Below are positions 35,101 through 45,600 of a DNA stretch of 64,000 nt, piece by piece (position 1 is the stretch's first letter; each line of letters begins with the position of its first letter). Made by a program: the position numbers and the translations under genes. Location: the NCBI GenBank assembly GCA_047495785.1, contig JBLDXI010000028.1:248001-312000 (forward strand), written 5' to 3'. Source of the stretch: Lepidodermella squamata (taxonomy: Eukaryota; Gastrotricha). The notes beneath the pieces were generated by a model, which made no database searches, was not told the DNA's origin, and saw only the letters and a program-made list of their open reading frames with translations.

Positions 35101-35496
35101 CCGCCTGGGGATCGACCGGCTCGCCGTCGTCGTCCTCGTCTTCGTAGTCGTTATCGTCCTCGCCGAACGAATCGCCAAACGCGTCGTAGTCCATGAGACC
35201 GGCGCCGGACGACGAGCCGAAATCACGCGTCCCGGCTAACCGGCCCGTTCCGGTTCGATGGCTCTCCTGCACGGGCTCAACGAAACCGCCAGAACATGTC
35301 GGACAAGTGAAGTCCTTAAAATGAGAAAATGAAACAAGAATAAAATTAACAGATTTTAGATAAAATAAAATTAGGAGCATTTTTGGATAGCAAAATTTAC
35401 CGGTAGAGTAGGGTGAATTTCAGCTCGACATTGGTGGCACCAAAACAGGTCGTCGGAAAATTGCGGGGGCTGGACAGCTACTGCTCCATCGGCCAT
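32164..35496 (-). CDS. RNF126: RING-H2 E3 ubiquitin ligase, RNF126/RNF115 family
   Basis: Five minus-strand exons: 35496-35401, 35314-34930, 33873-33553, 33443-33011, 32470-32164, giving 513 aa; all phases agree. An N-terminal zinc ribbon (WCHQC..., FTCPTC, residues about 20-43) is followed by acidic and basic disordered segments, then NPGDYAFG..LDDIITQLLNQYE. The RING-H2 spans about 324-364 (CPVC..C.H.FH..C...CPVC). The tail is Ser/Asn/Gly-rich. Family role: with BAG6, RNF126 ubiquitinates mislocalised hydrophobic proteins, the zinc ribbon binding BAG6. Length exceeds human (about 310 aa) because of low-complexity insertions. The exon 4 donor is a weak GTCTGT; a reading that ignores it ends 9 codons later. 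Intron 2 (34929-33874) carries two mobile-element relics. Confidence 0.92.
34097..34181 (-). pseudogene. tRNA-Ser(CGA)-like relic or SINE head
   Basis: On the minus strand from 34181 an 82-nt tRNA-like shape can be drawn. Acceptor stem GTCGTGA/TCTCGGC pairs at 6 of 7 positions. The T arm CCTGG-TTTGATC-CCGGG is perfect. A 7-nt anticodon loop GTCGAAA gives anticodon CGA, with a long variable region and G at the discriminator, both serine traits; CCA follows. The D arm and anticodon stem are poorly paired, so it is probably a pseudogene or tRNA-derived SINE. It lies in RNF126 intron 2. Confidence 0.5.
34399..34641 (+). pseudogene. hAT-type TTF zinc-finger transposase fragment
   Basis: An 80-codon frame contains WLDKYPFLRYSARENGGF followed by CLPCVLF, the characteristic start of the TTF-type zinc finger in ZMYM1-like hAT transposases (WL..YPWL.YS...D..FC..C..F). 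It stops soon after that motif and no DDE or hAT dimerisation region follows. It is antisense to RNF126, inside its second intron. Confidence 0.6.
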
Positions 35497-35953
35497 TTTC
35501 GACAGAGATGGGCACAAATAAGCGGTAACAAAATAAAAACGTAACCACCTATACGCAAATTACAGAAAGGATGAAAATTCGCTTGAATTCTTTCATTTAA
35601 ATTCATTTTATTATCTATTTTTCTATAGCCAAGTCACCAGTTGCAATAAATAGAGATATCATCTTCGATTGCCACCGCAAAAAACGAGGGCAATGAAAGA
35701 ATATTTGTGTTGGCTTATTATGGCTGTGCTCTCGTGTAGTGCAACAATTCGGCCCCTTTTATATCGCTGATAAAAAGAAGGAAAAATCCAGAAAAATTAT
35801 TCATAATTCTTTAATAACAACCATCACCGTGGAGCTTGCATCTCGCATCATCATCACAGGCAGATATTTTTTGGAATAACCGACATAAACTTTTCAAAAA
35901 GACCCCATTATCGCTCAACGGAATAGCTTGAATAATATTATTTGATAGAATTT
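35497..35953. other. Spacer between RNF126 and cysteinyl-tRNA synthetase
   Basis: 5' flank of RNF126 and 3' flank of CARS1, both on the minus strand. No gene or repeat seen. Confidence 0.5.
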
Positions 35954-38900
35954 CTAAGCAGTATTGCCATTTTGTTGCTGCTTCGACAGCCACGATTCGT
36001 GGCGCTTTTTCTGTTGATCAAACATTTTGCGCCATTTTTTCACGCCCGTTTTCGTCAGTTCTTTGCCCTCCTTGTCGTGGGTCGGAAAGCCGGTCTCGTC
36101 CCACTTGGAAAATTTCGACGCCAGTGGGCCGTCGGTGAACATTTTTTCCGGCGGCATCGACGCGGCTGGTGGCGCATCTTCTTCACCGTCGTCGCCATTT
36201 TTCGGGGCATTTTTCGCCTGGATTCAAAAGGAAAGTACATATAAATCAAGAATTGAAACGTCAGGATGCAGAATTTGAAGCGGAAGGTCACATTTTAAGA
36301 ATAAAATTCGACTTCAATTTATGATATTCAATTTCCAATTTTCACAAAAAATATAAGTAAATTTTCGAATTCTCGCCAATTTGTTTCTCGTTCAGTTTTT
36401 TCGGATTTTTTTCGGATTTGCAACTTCCAAGGAAGCTATGATTTTACCTGTTTTGCGGCTTCTTTCGCTGCTTTTTCCGCTTCCTTGGCTGCCTTTTCAG
36501 CCGCCTGTTGAGCTTCGAGTTCTTCCTTCGTCACGACAGGCGCTAGCTTCACAGCTGCCGGTTGGCCAGCGGGGCGATCTTCGAGTTTAATGCCCACCAA
36601 CGGCAGCATCTGATCGCGTAGCACGTCGCACAACTGCAGCATCTCGACGTCTTTCGTCTTCCGAGCGGCGACTCGGACCATATCACGGAAATCGGCGACA
36701 ACTCTCGCAACTGCAAGAGCTCTCGCGCCACCAGTCTATAAATATTGAAAATAAAATCAGCAATAATTAAAAATGGGTAAACAATTCAAATTTTTATAAA
36801 TTATATAAAAAATATGATTTTTTACCAAAAACTTGAAATTTCAATATTATGCGAAGGCTTTCATTAATTTTTGAGAAAAGTGAAAGAGAAATCAAACCTC
36901 AGCCTCGGCATTTTCCGAGCCCATGGCATCTTTAGCCTGAGCAACGAGCGACTCATCAGCTCCGAGCCATTCCTTCTCCGAGCCTAGGCCGAACAGAGCC
37001 ATGTGCTTCGCAACGAACTGAGCGACCGAGTACAGCAACGCCGCATCAGGCGCAATCGAAATCAAACTCGTGCCCTGCAGGTAAATGTGAACAGCCGCCA
37101 TCAGATTTCGCAGCGCTTGTAAGACCAACTTCGAATCAACGTTATCGCACAGGGCGTTGTGGACATTGCGCCGCGCCTCACTCAACGCGGTCAGCACTTC
37201 GAGTTCGCCCTGCGTCGGTTTCGCGCGATCGGCTTTCTTGCCCGATTCGATGAGGATGACCGGCATGACCGTGGAGAAGAACTCGCGCGTGTAGCGCAGG
37301 TACTCGCGGGCCTGCGTGATGACACCCTCGTTGTACTCCATCGGGGCGCACCACGAACCGAGCAGGAACGCCAACCGCATCTGCCGAGGGGTCATTTCAC
37401 GGAGGGCTTGCCGGATTGTGATGAAATTTTTCAACGATTTCGCCATTTTGAGACCTAAATAATCCAGAAAAGTTATTTAAAAATATTCCCGCAAATAATT
37501 TTTCCTCAAAATTTTACGTCAGTTATGCCAAACCCCACTTTTAACTTTTTAACGTCTCATTTTATGAATTAAATTTGAAAATCCTACCTGCAATGGTGAG
37601 ATGTCCCGAATGAAGGAAATACCGCACCCAACCCTGTGAGTCGCCCTTCAAGTTGAGGAACGCCTCCGTCTGCGCCAGTTCGTTATCGTGATGGGGAAAC
37701 CGCAGATCAATGCCACCCGAATGCACGTCCAACGGCTCGAATCCCGAAATGGCACTGGTCGCCATGGCCGAGCACTCGATGTGCCAACCTGGCCGGCCCT
37801 TTGCCAGCCGACTGCCGGCGCCTGGCTGCCAGAACGGTTCTCCGGGTTTCCACGCCTTCCATAGCGCGAAATCGGTTGGGCCGCGCTTCTCACGCCCGGC
37901 ATCTGCGTCGGCATCGGCGATTTGAGCAATCGCCTCGCCGCTCGTGTCTGTGCCCATTTCGGGCACGAGTCGCGGGTATTTATAGCCGTCGGCGGTGAAT
38001 TTCGCCACGTCGAAGTAAACTGAACCAGTTGGCGATGTGTACGCGTATCCGAGATCGATCAGTTTTTCGACAAAAGCGATAATCTATGCGTGAATTAGTA
38101 AAGTTGAAATATAATTGTGGTAAATTTGAAAAAGTATAAAAAATTCTTATAGGGTTGTGAAAATTTACAAAATAACCAAATATGGAGACAATTCACTCTT
38201 TGTTTGGATGTTTCCAATTATTTTGAAGATTTTCAAAAATTGACAGAAACTGAACTTTTCAACTATGTTTTCTTAATTAATTGGATGAATATTTTACCTC
38301 TGGCATGTAGTCTGATACGCGAGTGACGACATCGGGTGCCTCAACGCCCAACGCTTCCATGTCTTCGAAAAATTCACGCTCCCATTTGGCGGCCAACTGA
38401 CGGAAAATATCTGGCTGGGACACCTCACTGCCGTGCAGTTTATCCAGCCACTCGCTCAACAAATCGCCCGGCTGGCCGTCGATCAACGCGTTAACAGCCG
38501 CCGCGTCAAACGCCTTCGTATGCTTAGCCCGATAGTCGGCAATCGCCTTCTCGGCCTCGGCCAGAATACGAGCCATTGCCTCCTTCTTCTCGGCTAACAT
38601 CAGTGGATCAGTCATTTTTTCGGCGAATAATTTCGCCGCAGCGGTTAAATCAGCATCGAATGCAGCTAAATTAAAAAAATAGCTGATCAATCAGGAAAAA
38701 AATCGTGAAAAAATTTATATTCTTAACAATATTTGCAATTTTCAAATCAATTTGGCTAAAGACAACCAAAACTGTTACCTAAATCGGCTTTTTCAATCGT
38801 ATTAGTGCGATACGTGGTCATGAGATAGCGAATTCGAGCTCGCTTGATAATTTTATCGTCCACATCCGTCACATTCATCTGGTATTTCACAGAATAGCCG

Positions 38901-39103
38901 AAATAGTCGCGCAGAACTCGCCGCAACACGTCGAAGGCAACGTAAGTTCGGGCATGGCCGAGATGCGCTGCGTCGTAGACGGTCGGGCCGCATGAGTACC
39001 AAGTCACGTTGCGGCCATCGGGTCCACTGCCTCGAAACAGCTCCTTTTTACGGGTTTGGCTGTTTAATAGATACAGCTGCGGGTCTGCGCTGTTTTCACT
39101 CAT
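35954..39103 (-). CDS. CARS1: Cytosolic cysteinyl-tRNA synthetase
   Basis: Six minus-strand exons: 39103-38779, 38665-38298, 38083-37588, 37454-36898, 36735-36448, 36217-35954, giving 765 aa (human 748). It joins cysteine to tRNA-Cys using ATP. Class I signatures: zinc-binding Cys38 in YSCGPTVYD, the HIGH box as HLGHAR (47-52), [25 protein letters not shown], and the KMSKS box as KMAKS (399-403) in [13 protein letters not shown], where the usual central Ser is Ala. A eukaryotic insertion lies between HIGH and the zinc site ([18 protein letters not shown]). The C-terminus has a Lys/Ala/Glu helix ([17 protein letters not shown]) and the family tail [20 protein letters not shown]. No mitochondrial presequence, so cytosolic. 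NUP42 lies 167 nt upstream on the same strand. Confidence 0.97.
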
Positions 39104-39270
39104 GGTTTCTTCAAGAATAATCAGTTAAAATTCTAGAGAATTCGAAAAATGTACTGAATGAAAATAAGAAGCTTTCAAAGTTTTCTATCCAGTAAACAAA
39201 GTTTTCCACGAAAGCACAGGGAGCGAAAAAAATGCCGGAACAATATCAAATGAATTAAGTGAAAGATGTC

Positions 39271-40362
39271 CTAGACACAAAGCTCTCGAGGCGGAGGTTT
39301 GACCGGAACAGAATCTAGCCTATCAAAACTGTCCGCTTTGAATGCATCGATCTCACTTTGAGTCAGCTCTTGTAAAGACGAATAAACGCCCGGCGCAGAC
39401 GATGCTGCACTGTTATCCTGTGTTACTGTTGTTGCGACTTCTTTGCCAAACAGAGTTTTCGGCTGTGCTGGAGCTGCTGCTGGTGCGGGTTGGGATGGAA
39501 CTGGCGCTTGGAATAATGCAGATTGGCCAAAAGCAGGCTGTGGCTGCTGAGCTGGTTGTGGGGCTGGGACAAATGCAGGCATAGCTGGCTGTTGAGGCTG
39601 ACCGAAACCTGTAAATGCATTCGTTTGAGGGGCTGGAGGTTGGAAATTGAACTGCGAAGGCTGAGTAGCCACAGTTGGTTGCTGTACTGCAGGGGTAAAC
39701 GCTGCTTGACCAAACATGCTAGTTTGTTGATTGGTTGCTGGAGGAGCGAACGAAAATGTCGGAGTCTGCTGGGCAGGCTGCGGTTGCGGCTGTTGTTGTT
39801 GCTGCTGCTGCTGCTGGCCAAAACCAAAAATCCCACTACTGCTGTTTGCGGTCGTCGATCCTCCGAAAATCGACTTGGCAGCTTGGCCCATTCCCTTGGC
39901 TTGGTGGATGAATTCGCGAAGATTAGCACGAAAATTCATATCAGGATTCATCAACACAGCCTTCTGCTGCCTTGCTTGCTGCAATAGCCCAGTCAATTTT
40001 GCTACGTATTGGTCGAATGTGTTGTTCGCCCTCGCTTGATACGCTTCCCATCGAATTTCTTCAAAGCTGTAGTTTTCAAGCCCAGGCAGAATTGGAGCGG
40101 CATTAGCAAAAGAGAACACTGATAACGGCCACATTTTGCTTGTTTCCCACGTGTGAATTTCTGTCGAGATGCCTTTCAGAATTTCATCGTCAGACATCAT
40201 CCGCCAGTCTGTTACTTGCTTCTTAGCGCCTTGCTGTTGCTGTGGTGCACCGGCTGGTTTGACCGGGCCGCCGGCAGAGGCAGCGTCGTGTCTGTTCCAG
40301 CATGAATTTCCGAATCTGCAATTGCCTTGAAGCCAGTATTGACATACAGACATTTTATGCAA
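39271..40362 (-). CDS. NUP42: Nucleoporin NUP42-like (CCCH zinc finger, FG repeats)
   Basis: Single-exon frame of 363 aa. An N-terminal CCCH zinc finger (Cys7, Cys15, Cys21, His25; CQYWLQGNCRFG) is followed by a helical region (FEEIRWEAYQAR..FDQYVAKLTGLLQQARQQK). A Gln/Pro/Ala-rich stretch follows with FG-type spacers (IFGGS, GIFGFGQ, MFGQA, GFGQP, AFGQS, LFGKE). The C-terminus (IDAFKADSFDRLDSVPVKPPPRELC) matches the Gle1-binding tail of NUP42 (NUPL2/hCG1). The protein sits on the cytoplasmic face of the nuclear pore and stimulates DDX19 with Gle1 during mRNA export. No introns, unlike most neighbours. Met codons at 40362 and 40354 are both possible starts. Confidence 0.93.
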   Translation of the reverse strand: MHKMSVCQYWLQGNCRFGNSCWNRHDAASAGGPVKPAGAPQQQQGAKKQVTDWRMMSDDEILKGISTEIHTWETSKMWPLSVFSFANAAPILPGLENYSFEEIRWEAYQARANNTFDQYVAKLTGLLQQARQQKAVLMNPDMNFRANLREFIHQAKGMGQAAKSIFGGSTTANSSSGIFGFGQQQQQQQQQPQPQPAQQTPTFSFAPPATNQQTSMFGQAAFTPAVQQPTVATQPSQFNFQPPAPQTNAFTGFGQPQQPAMPAFVPAPQPAQQPQPAFGQSALFQAPVPSQPAPAAAPAQPKTLFGKEVATTVTQDNSAASSAPGVYSSLQELTQSEIDAFKADSFDRLDSVPVKPPPRELCV

Positions 40363-41108
40363 AAGCTATCTAGATAATGGATGATCAAGTACGAAACATT
40401 AAAAGATGAACAAACAGAAGTATGTTATAAACCGTAGACAAAAAGGTTCTTTAATACTCTTCGATTAGTAACTGACTCAACATTTCAGTATCACAAGATT
40501 TTGACAATGAAAAATGATGTAAGATGTAAGATGTAAGAATTCAAAGTATTTGACTGCGAACTGCGAACGATGAATTTTTGTGTTGAGGCCAAAATTACAA
40601 TCAACAAAGGACAGCATCGCATGAACATGAATTTACAACAGATCGACACGAAAAACCTGGCACAGCCTCCAGCCTCCAGCCAACACAATATTTTATTTTT
40701 GCTGAAAATCAGGATGTGTTCGGGCGGCCAAGTCGATTTTTTCAAGAAAAAATGCGCGATTTCATTCATTCTTTACTTGGATTTTCTACAAAATATTACA
40801 TAATTTTTTATTATAAATTAACACACAGGAATGCACTAATTTTTCCTCTGCAAAATTTCACTATATAACCGGCCGGACTTGGCTCTCAAGTCAGTTTGCC
40901 GGTTTTTTTCCGCTTGAGAACGTCAGTAACCACGCTATTTCATGCCGGTCGTTGGCAACGCGTTGACAGCGTCCTACCTGTTGCTCGCATCTTTAGCATA
41001 TTTTTGAATAATGTCACCTTATACAGTTTGAACTGTTATCACACCATAGTAGTCTGATTTAACGCGTAATAGTTTCCGATCATTAGCTGAAAGCTGACTG
41101 AATCCAAT
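40363..41108. promoter_or_regulatory. Divergent promoter region between NUP42 and SETD3
   Basis: 746 nt between head-to-head genes. A TATATAA element lies at about 40862, some 245 nt before SETD3. A short GATGTAA tandem repeat lies near 40515. Frames here are not credible genes. Confidence 0.45.
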
Positions 41109-42491
41109 ATGAAGAACAATGACTTAACGGCTGTATTAACCGCACTGTGTGAGGCCTTGGATCAGAATGAACTTCAAGCGTTTAATGAGGACAGCAAATT
41201 GATGCTACTGGTCAAGAAGCTCCTTGAAATACAACAGCCTTTCAATGTTTCTCCGGATTCCACTCGGAGCACTGCTGATTTAATGACTTGGTTCGCACAG
41301 AACAAAGGCCAATGTCCCAAAATAACTTTATTGGAACTAGGCAACAATAACTATGGCATGCAATTGGTTGATCAGGCGAATGAAGCCGAGCCTATTGTTC
41401 GTATACCTCAAGAGATATTCCTAACAGCCGATTGCAGCAATTGCCAAGAGCTATTTGATATCTGCAGTAAAGACTCCACACTGTCTGGCATGCCAAATCT
41501 ACGTCTTGCTTTGAATCTATTGAACGAACGTCTGAATGATCAGTCGAAATGGCACAATTACATCAAAGCTCTTCCGATTACATATCCTGGTCTGATGTAT
41601 TTCACTGAAGAACACTTTCAAATGCTCCGTCCTTCGCCGGCTTTTGCAACCTGCGCTCGCTTGTACTGCAAACTGCTTGGCTCTTACGTTTATTTGTATT
41701 CGAAATTCTTTGGGCAAGATAACGAGAAGCCATTCGAAGGCTCTAGCATTTATTTCACGCCGGATAACTTTACGTTTGCTGCGTTTCGCTGGGCTATTTC
41801 TACGGTTATGACCCGGCAAAACAATGTCCCAATCGGCGGCGGTTTGGCCCTTGTCCCAATTTTAGACATGCTTAATCATGACCCGCATCTGAAACCAAGT
41901 GTCGATTTTGACGATGAACTCGGTCAAGTCGTTGTCTACGCCGCCAAGAATTTCGGCAAAGATGAAGAATTCAAGATTTTCTATGGAGTAAGGCCGAATC
42001 ACGATTTATTTGTCCATAACGGCTTCGCGTTAGCCGACAATCCCGCAGATTCCTTCTATCTACATGTCCCGTTTCGAATGGTTGATAATGACGATGAAAA
42101 ACGGCGAAAATTGATTCAACGTCTCGGCTTGGAACGTGATATATTTAAATTAACTCTGGCCCAGCCTTTACCGAGAAGCTTAGTGGCCTGTTTGCATATT
42201 GAATACGCTTCTGAAGAAATTATCGACGAATGGCTGTCGAAGTCTATTGCTGATACGTTGGATGAAGTCGTGGTTGAGAAGCCGCAGAAACTTGGCCCAG
42301 ATTTATATCGAAAATCGTACGTTTCTTTGGCCGCTCAACTTGCAGTCCGACTGCGTGGCTACAAGGATAAACTGGCGGTGAATTCGGACCAAATCGATGA
42401 AATAAGTGCAAATATTTCGACCCTGCTTGCCTGCGAGCGGCAAATTCTGGAAGCTGTTGTCGCTCGACTTCAAAGTCTTCTTCAAAAATAA
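41109..42491 (+). CDS. SETD3: SETD3-like actin-histidine N-methyltransferase
   Basis: Single-exon frame of 460 aa (human 594; the shorter length is mostly the missing acidic tail). The SET domain is split in the SETD3/LSMT manner: an early segment (GMQLV, IPQEIFLT), an inserted region with LNLLNERLNDQSKWHNYIKALP, then FRWAISTVMTRQN, DMLNHD and IFYGVRPN. The last three are the SET core that binds S-adenosylmethionine and contributes the active-site Tyr. A helical Rubisco LSMT-type substrate-binding C-terminus follows. SETD3 methylates actin His73 in the cytoplasm; target assignment is from the family. AATAAA at 42569; INTS3 begins 159 nt downstream on the same strand. Confidence 0.95.
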   Translation: MKNNDLTAVLTALCEALDQNELQAFNEDSKLMLLVKKLLEIQQPFNVSPDSTRSTADLMTWFAQNKGQCPKITLLELGNNNYGMQLVDQANEAEPIVRIPQEIFLTADCSNCQELFDICSKDSTLSGMPNLRLALNLLNERLNDQSKWHNYIKALPITYPGLMYFTEEHFQMLRPSPAFATCARLYCKLLGSYVYLYSKFFGQDNEKPFEGSSIYFTPDNFTFAAFRWAISTVMTRQNNVPIGGGLALVPILDMLNHDPHLKPSVDFDDELGQVVVYAAKNFGKDEEFKIFYGVRPNHDLFVHNGFALADNPADSFYLHVPFRMVDNDDEKRRKLIQRLGLERDIFKLTLAQPLPRSLVACLHIEYASEEIIDEWLSKSIADTLDEVVVEKPQKLGPDLYRKSYVSLAAQLAVRLRGYKDKLAVNSDQIDEISANISTLLACERQILEAVVARLQSLLQK

Positions 42492-42568
42492 TAACGAATC
42501 TCCAGCATGCTTTTATTTGCTCCGCGTGGCTTTTATTGGTGCTATTATTACTGCTTGAATTTGAGCTC

Positions 42569-42574
42569 AATAAA
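42569..42574 (+). promoter_or_regulatory. Poly(A) signal of SETD3
   Basis: AATAAA 78 nt after the SETD3 stop and 77 nt before the INTS3 start codon. Confidence 0.6.
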
Positions 42575-42650
42575 ATGTGTGTTTTTTGGTTAATTTTGTT
42601 TTGTTTTGTAAACTAGACTTTTAAATTGATGGTTTGAACGCGGCTTGAAT

Positions 42651-45600
42651 ATGGATTTATTGGATTCGGGCTTGATGGGCCCGCCGGTATTCTTCCAGCC
42701 GTCGATTCTCGAGCAGCGCGGGAAAGATGAGCACGAGCGCAAATTGGAGAAGTACCTACAGACAATCTCGAAAATGAGCTCCGGTCTAACGGAACGCGAA
42801 TCTATCGACGCTTTGAATCTCCATGTGAGTTTCCGCTTTATTTTTCTCGAAAATTAAGAAAACTGGATCTATAAGAATTTTGATGGAAAATTCGTTGTTA
42901 GTTATATTTCGCAACATCGAATTTTTTCATGTTCTAGATTTCGTTATTTATTTGTTCGGGAATCTCATTGCCAGCTAACCGTAGTTCCTATTATATAAAA
43001 CTGGATTCAGATCGCATTTGATGTTCAAATTTGGTCAAATTTTCAGTAAAAATTGACCCGAAATTGGCTTCTGGGTTGATAGTTTTCATTAATCATGACT
43101 TGAGTCTTATTTTTGCAAAAACCTAATGTGAAATTTTTGAGTTCAGAACTAATATTCACTGAATCCTTGAAATTCGCTGCATAAGACCTAACCAAAAATT
43201 ATGGAAAAATAACGTACACGTTTGTCGAAAATGTTTTAATGACAGTTTAACGACAATATTTTATGAGACCCTCTTCGGTTTTTATGCCAATTTCGCCGAT
43301 TTTAAGACGCTCATTTGCAGTGGCATTGTGAGCTTTCAGATTTTATCGACACTTGGCTCTAATTTTGAAATTTATTTGAAAAATACGGGTTATCTGTTGT
43401 ATTTTTCCTCGTTTTCCAACATGCCTTGCGCTAATTGTGAATTTTCGTCCAGAATTTTCTTTATTTCATAATTTTAATTGTGCTCAACTGTTTCCATGAT
43501 TAGATAAGCCGCGGCAATTACGAAGAGGTGCAACTAGGCCTGCTGAGCATGATTCTGGCGTCGACGTCGCCGACGCAGGCGAGCCGGTCTTTCAACTCGC
43601 TGACAATGACGAACCGCGACCAGTGGAAGTGCGTGCGCGACTGCCTGTTCAATTTAACCTCGAAATGGCGGCGCCTCACCGAGACGACGCAGGCGCAAAT
43701 CGTGTGGTTCACGGGCGAAATGCTGCGCCTCGGCCCGAACCCCGTCATCCTCGACCTCGTCATGCTGCTGTTCCGCAACATCGCGCCGGGCGACGTGTCG
43801 CCCCGCAATGTCTGGCTCGCCGATGCGATGCTGCGCGTGCTCATCGAGCACCGCGTCGCCTTCGACCGGCAGCCGTTCCTCGTCGACTGCATCGTCTACT
43901 GCTACCTGTCCATCATCGTCGACCACTGCCACCCGGCCGTGGCGCCCACGCTCCGCAAGGCCGAGATCGACTTCACGGTCTCGCTGCTGCGCGACAAGTG
44001 GGACGAGTGCAGCGGCATCGGCCGCGACCTCGTGCGCCTGCTGCACGGCGTCGCGCGCCTGCCCGAGTTCGAGCCCATCTGGTACGACCTGCTGTACGCG
44101 CCGGCGAATTTGTCGCCCAACTGCACCGGCCTCGTCGCGTTGCTGCGGCGGCGCACGTCTCGCCGCTTCTTGCTCCTCCGGATCACGCCTGATCTCGAGC
44201 AGAAGTTCTTCTTCATCACTTCCAAGGTCTGTTTTTTACTCTTTTTTGAAAATTATAGTCAGAAATTTGGAGCTGAAAAATCGGGGACCGAAGATGAACA
44301 ACAGAATTTGAGGTTTTTCTGGGGTGAAAGTAGTAAGTGTTTGGTTTGAGCGTCATTTTTAACTACTGCTAATAGAGCTAGATCCTTCACGTGATACTGA
44401 AATGCTGAATTTTGATATATGTTGTTTTTAAGCAATTTTTTAAGCCGAAAATCGTAATTTTGTGCGTGCGAACGACCATGAGTCATCAAAATTGGATGTT
44501 CAAAAATAAGCTTTGCGCAAAAAACTCTTTTTCAATAATTACGCAACAGTGTTTACTCAGTGAAAAACTGCTGAAAACAGTCAAAAAATTGCTTTTTAAG
44601 AGTGATTTAATTTTGAAAATTTCCACCGATCAAAATATGGGGGTTCCAGATCTAAATCAGGTGTCAAAATGATCGTCTCCACTTGATGAATAACTTGGCT
44701 TCAAAAGGTCGTTCAATTTCACCTTAGATCCAGGTGAGGACCGCCTCTAAGGTAAAAGGTCGAATAGGGACGTTGACTTCTCGGTCGCCTATCGACCACT
44801 TCTAAAAATGCTACCTGGTTAAATTTAGTATCAAAAAATCGGCCGTCTCTCAGTTTAGCGATGACCCAGAGCCCGACTCTGTAATCGATAATCGAAGCGC
44901 TGGCGCCAGCGATTTGTGCGATCGATCGATTTGTAATTAGTTCAGTTTTGTACTCCAGGACGATGAGTTAATCCCCTGCCATATGGCCCCCATAGCGTTG
45001 TATGGTTTTGGTGGGGAGTGAGCACTCTATCATCTCTATGGAAATTTCTCAAATTTTATCCCAATCTAACGAGGATTTCAGGAAACTAGTTTACAACAGA
45101 CTAGATCTATCGACAGGTGTTACCCGCTTCAAAAAATTCCTCATGGTTGCGGAGTTATTAAAGAAATTCGAGGCAAAAATATTATCAACCGTACTTTATT
45201 TCGCTGTTTGCAAGGTACAGCATTGCCATGCTAATAATGCGACATTGCTAAGGCTTTCGGTGAGTAATAGCTTGGGATGGGTTAACGCATAACATGAAAC
45301 ATGACCCGGTGGAATACGTAGAGGCAAGGCAGCCAGCGCCCAGCCTTTTGCATCTCGGAGACGGTGGGCGGCGTGGCGCGGTGGAAGCGAACCTGTTCGG
45401 TGGGGTCTTTGCGATGTCCGCGCATGATTTTCACTTCGGTTTGCCAATTTTTGCCATATTTTTCAACGAGATGCTCCTAGAAGAAGTTTCGATAGTGATA
45501 CCAACCTAACGCCTCGACTGGAAATCCAACGCGACGCAGGAATTCCAGTCGAGAATCCATAGTCCGTAACCACGTCTCGGCGCAATGACGGTGGAACTGT

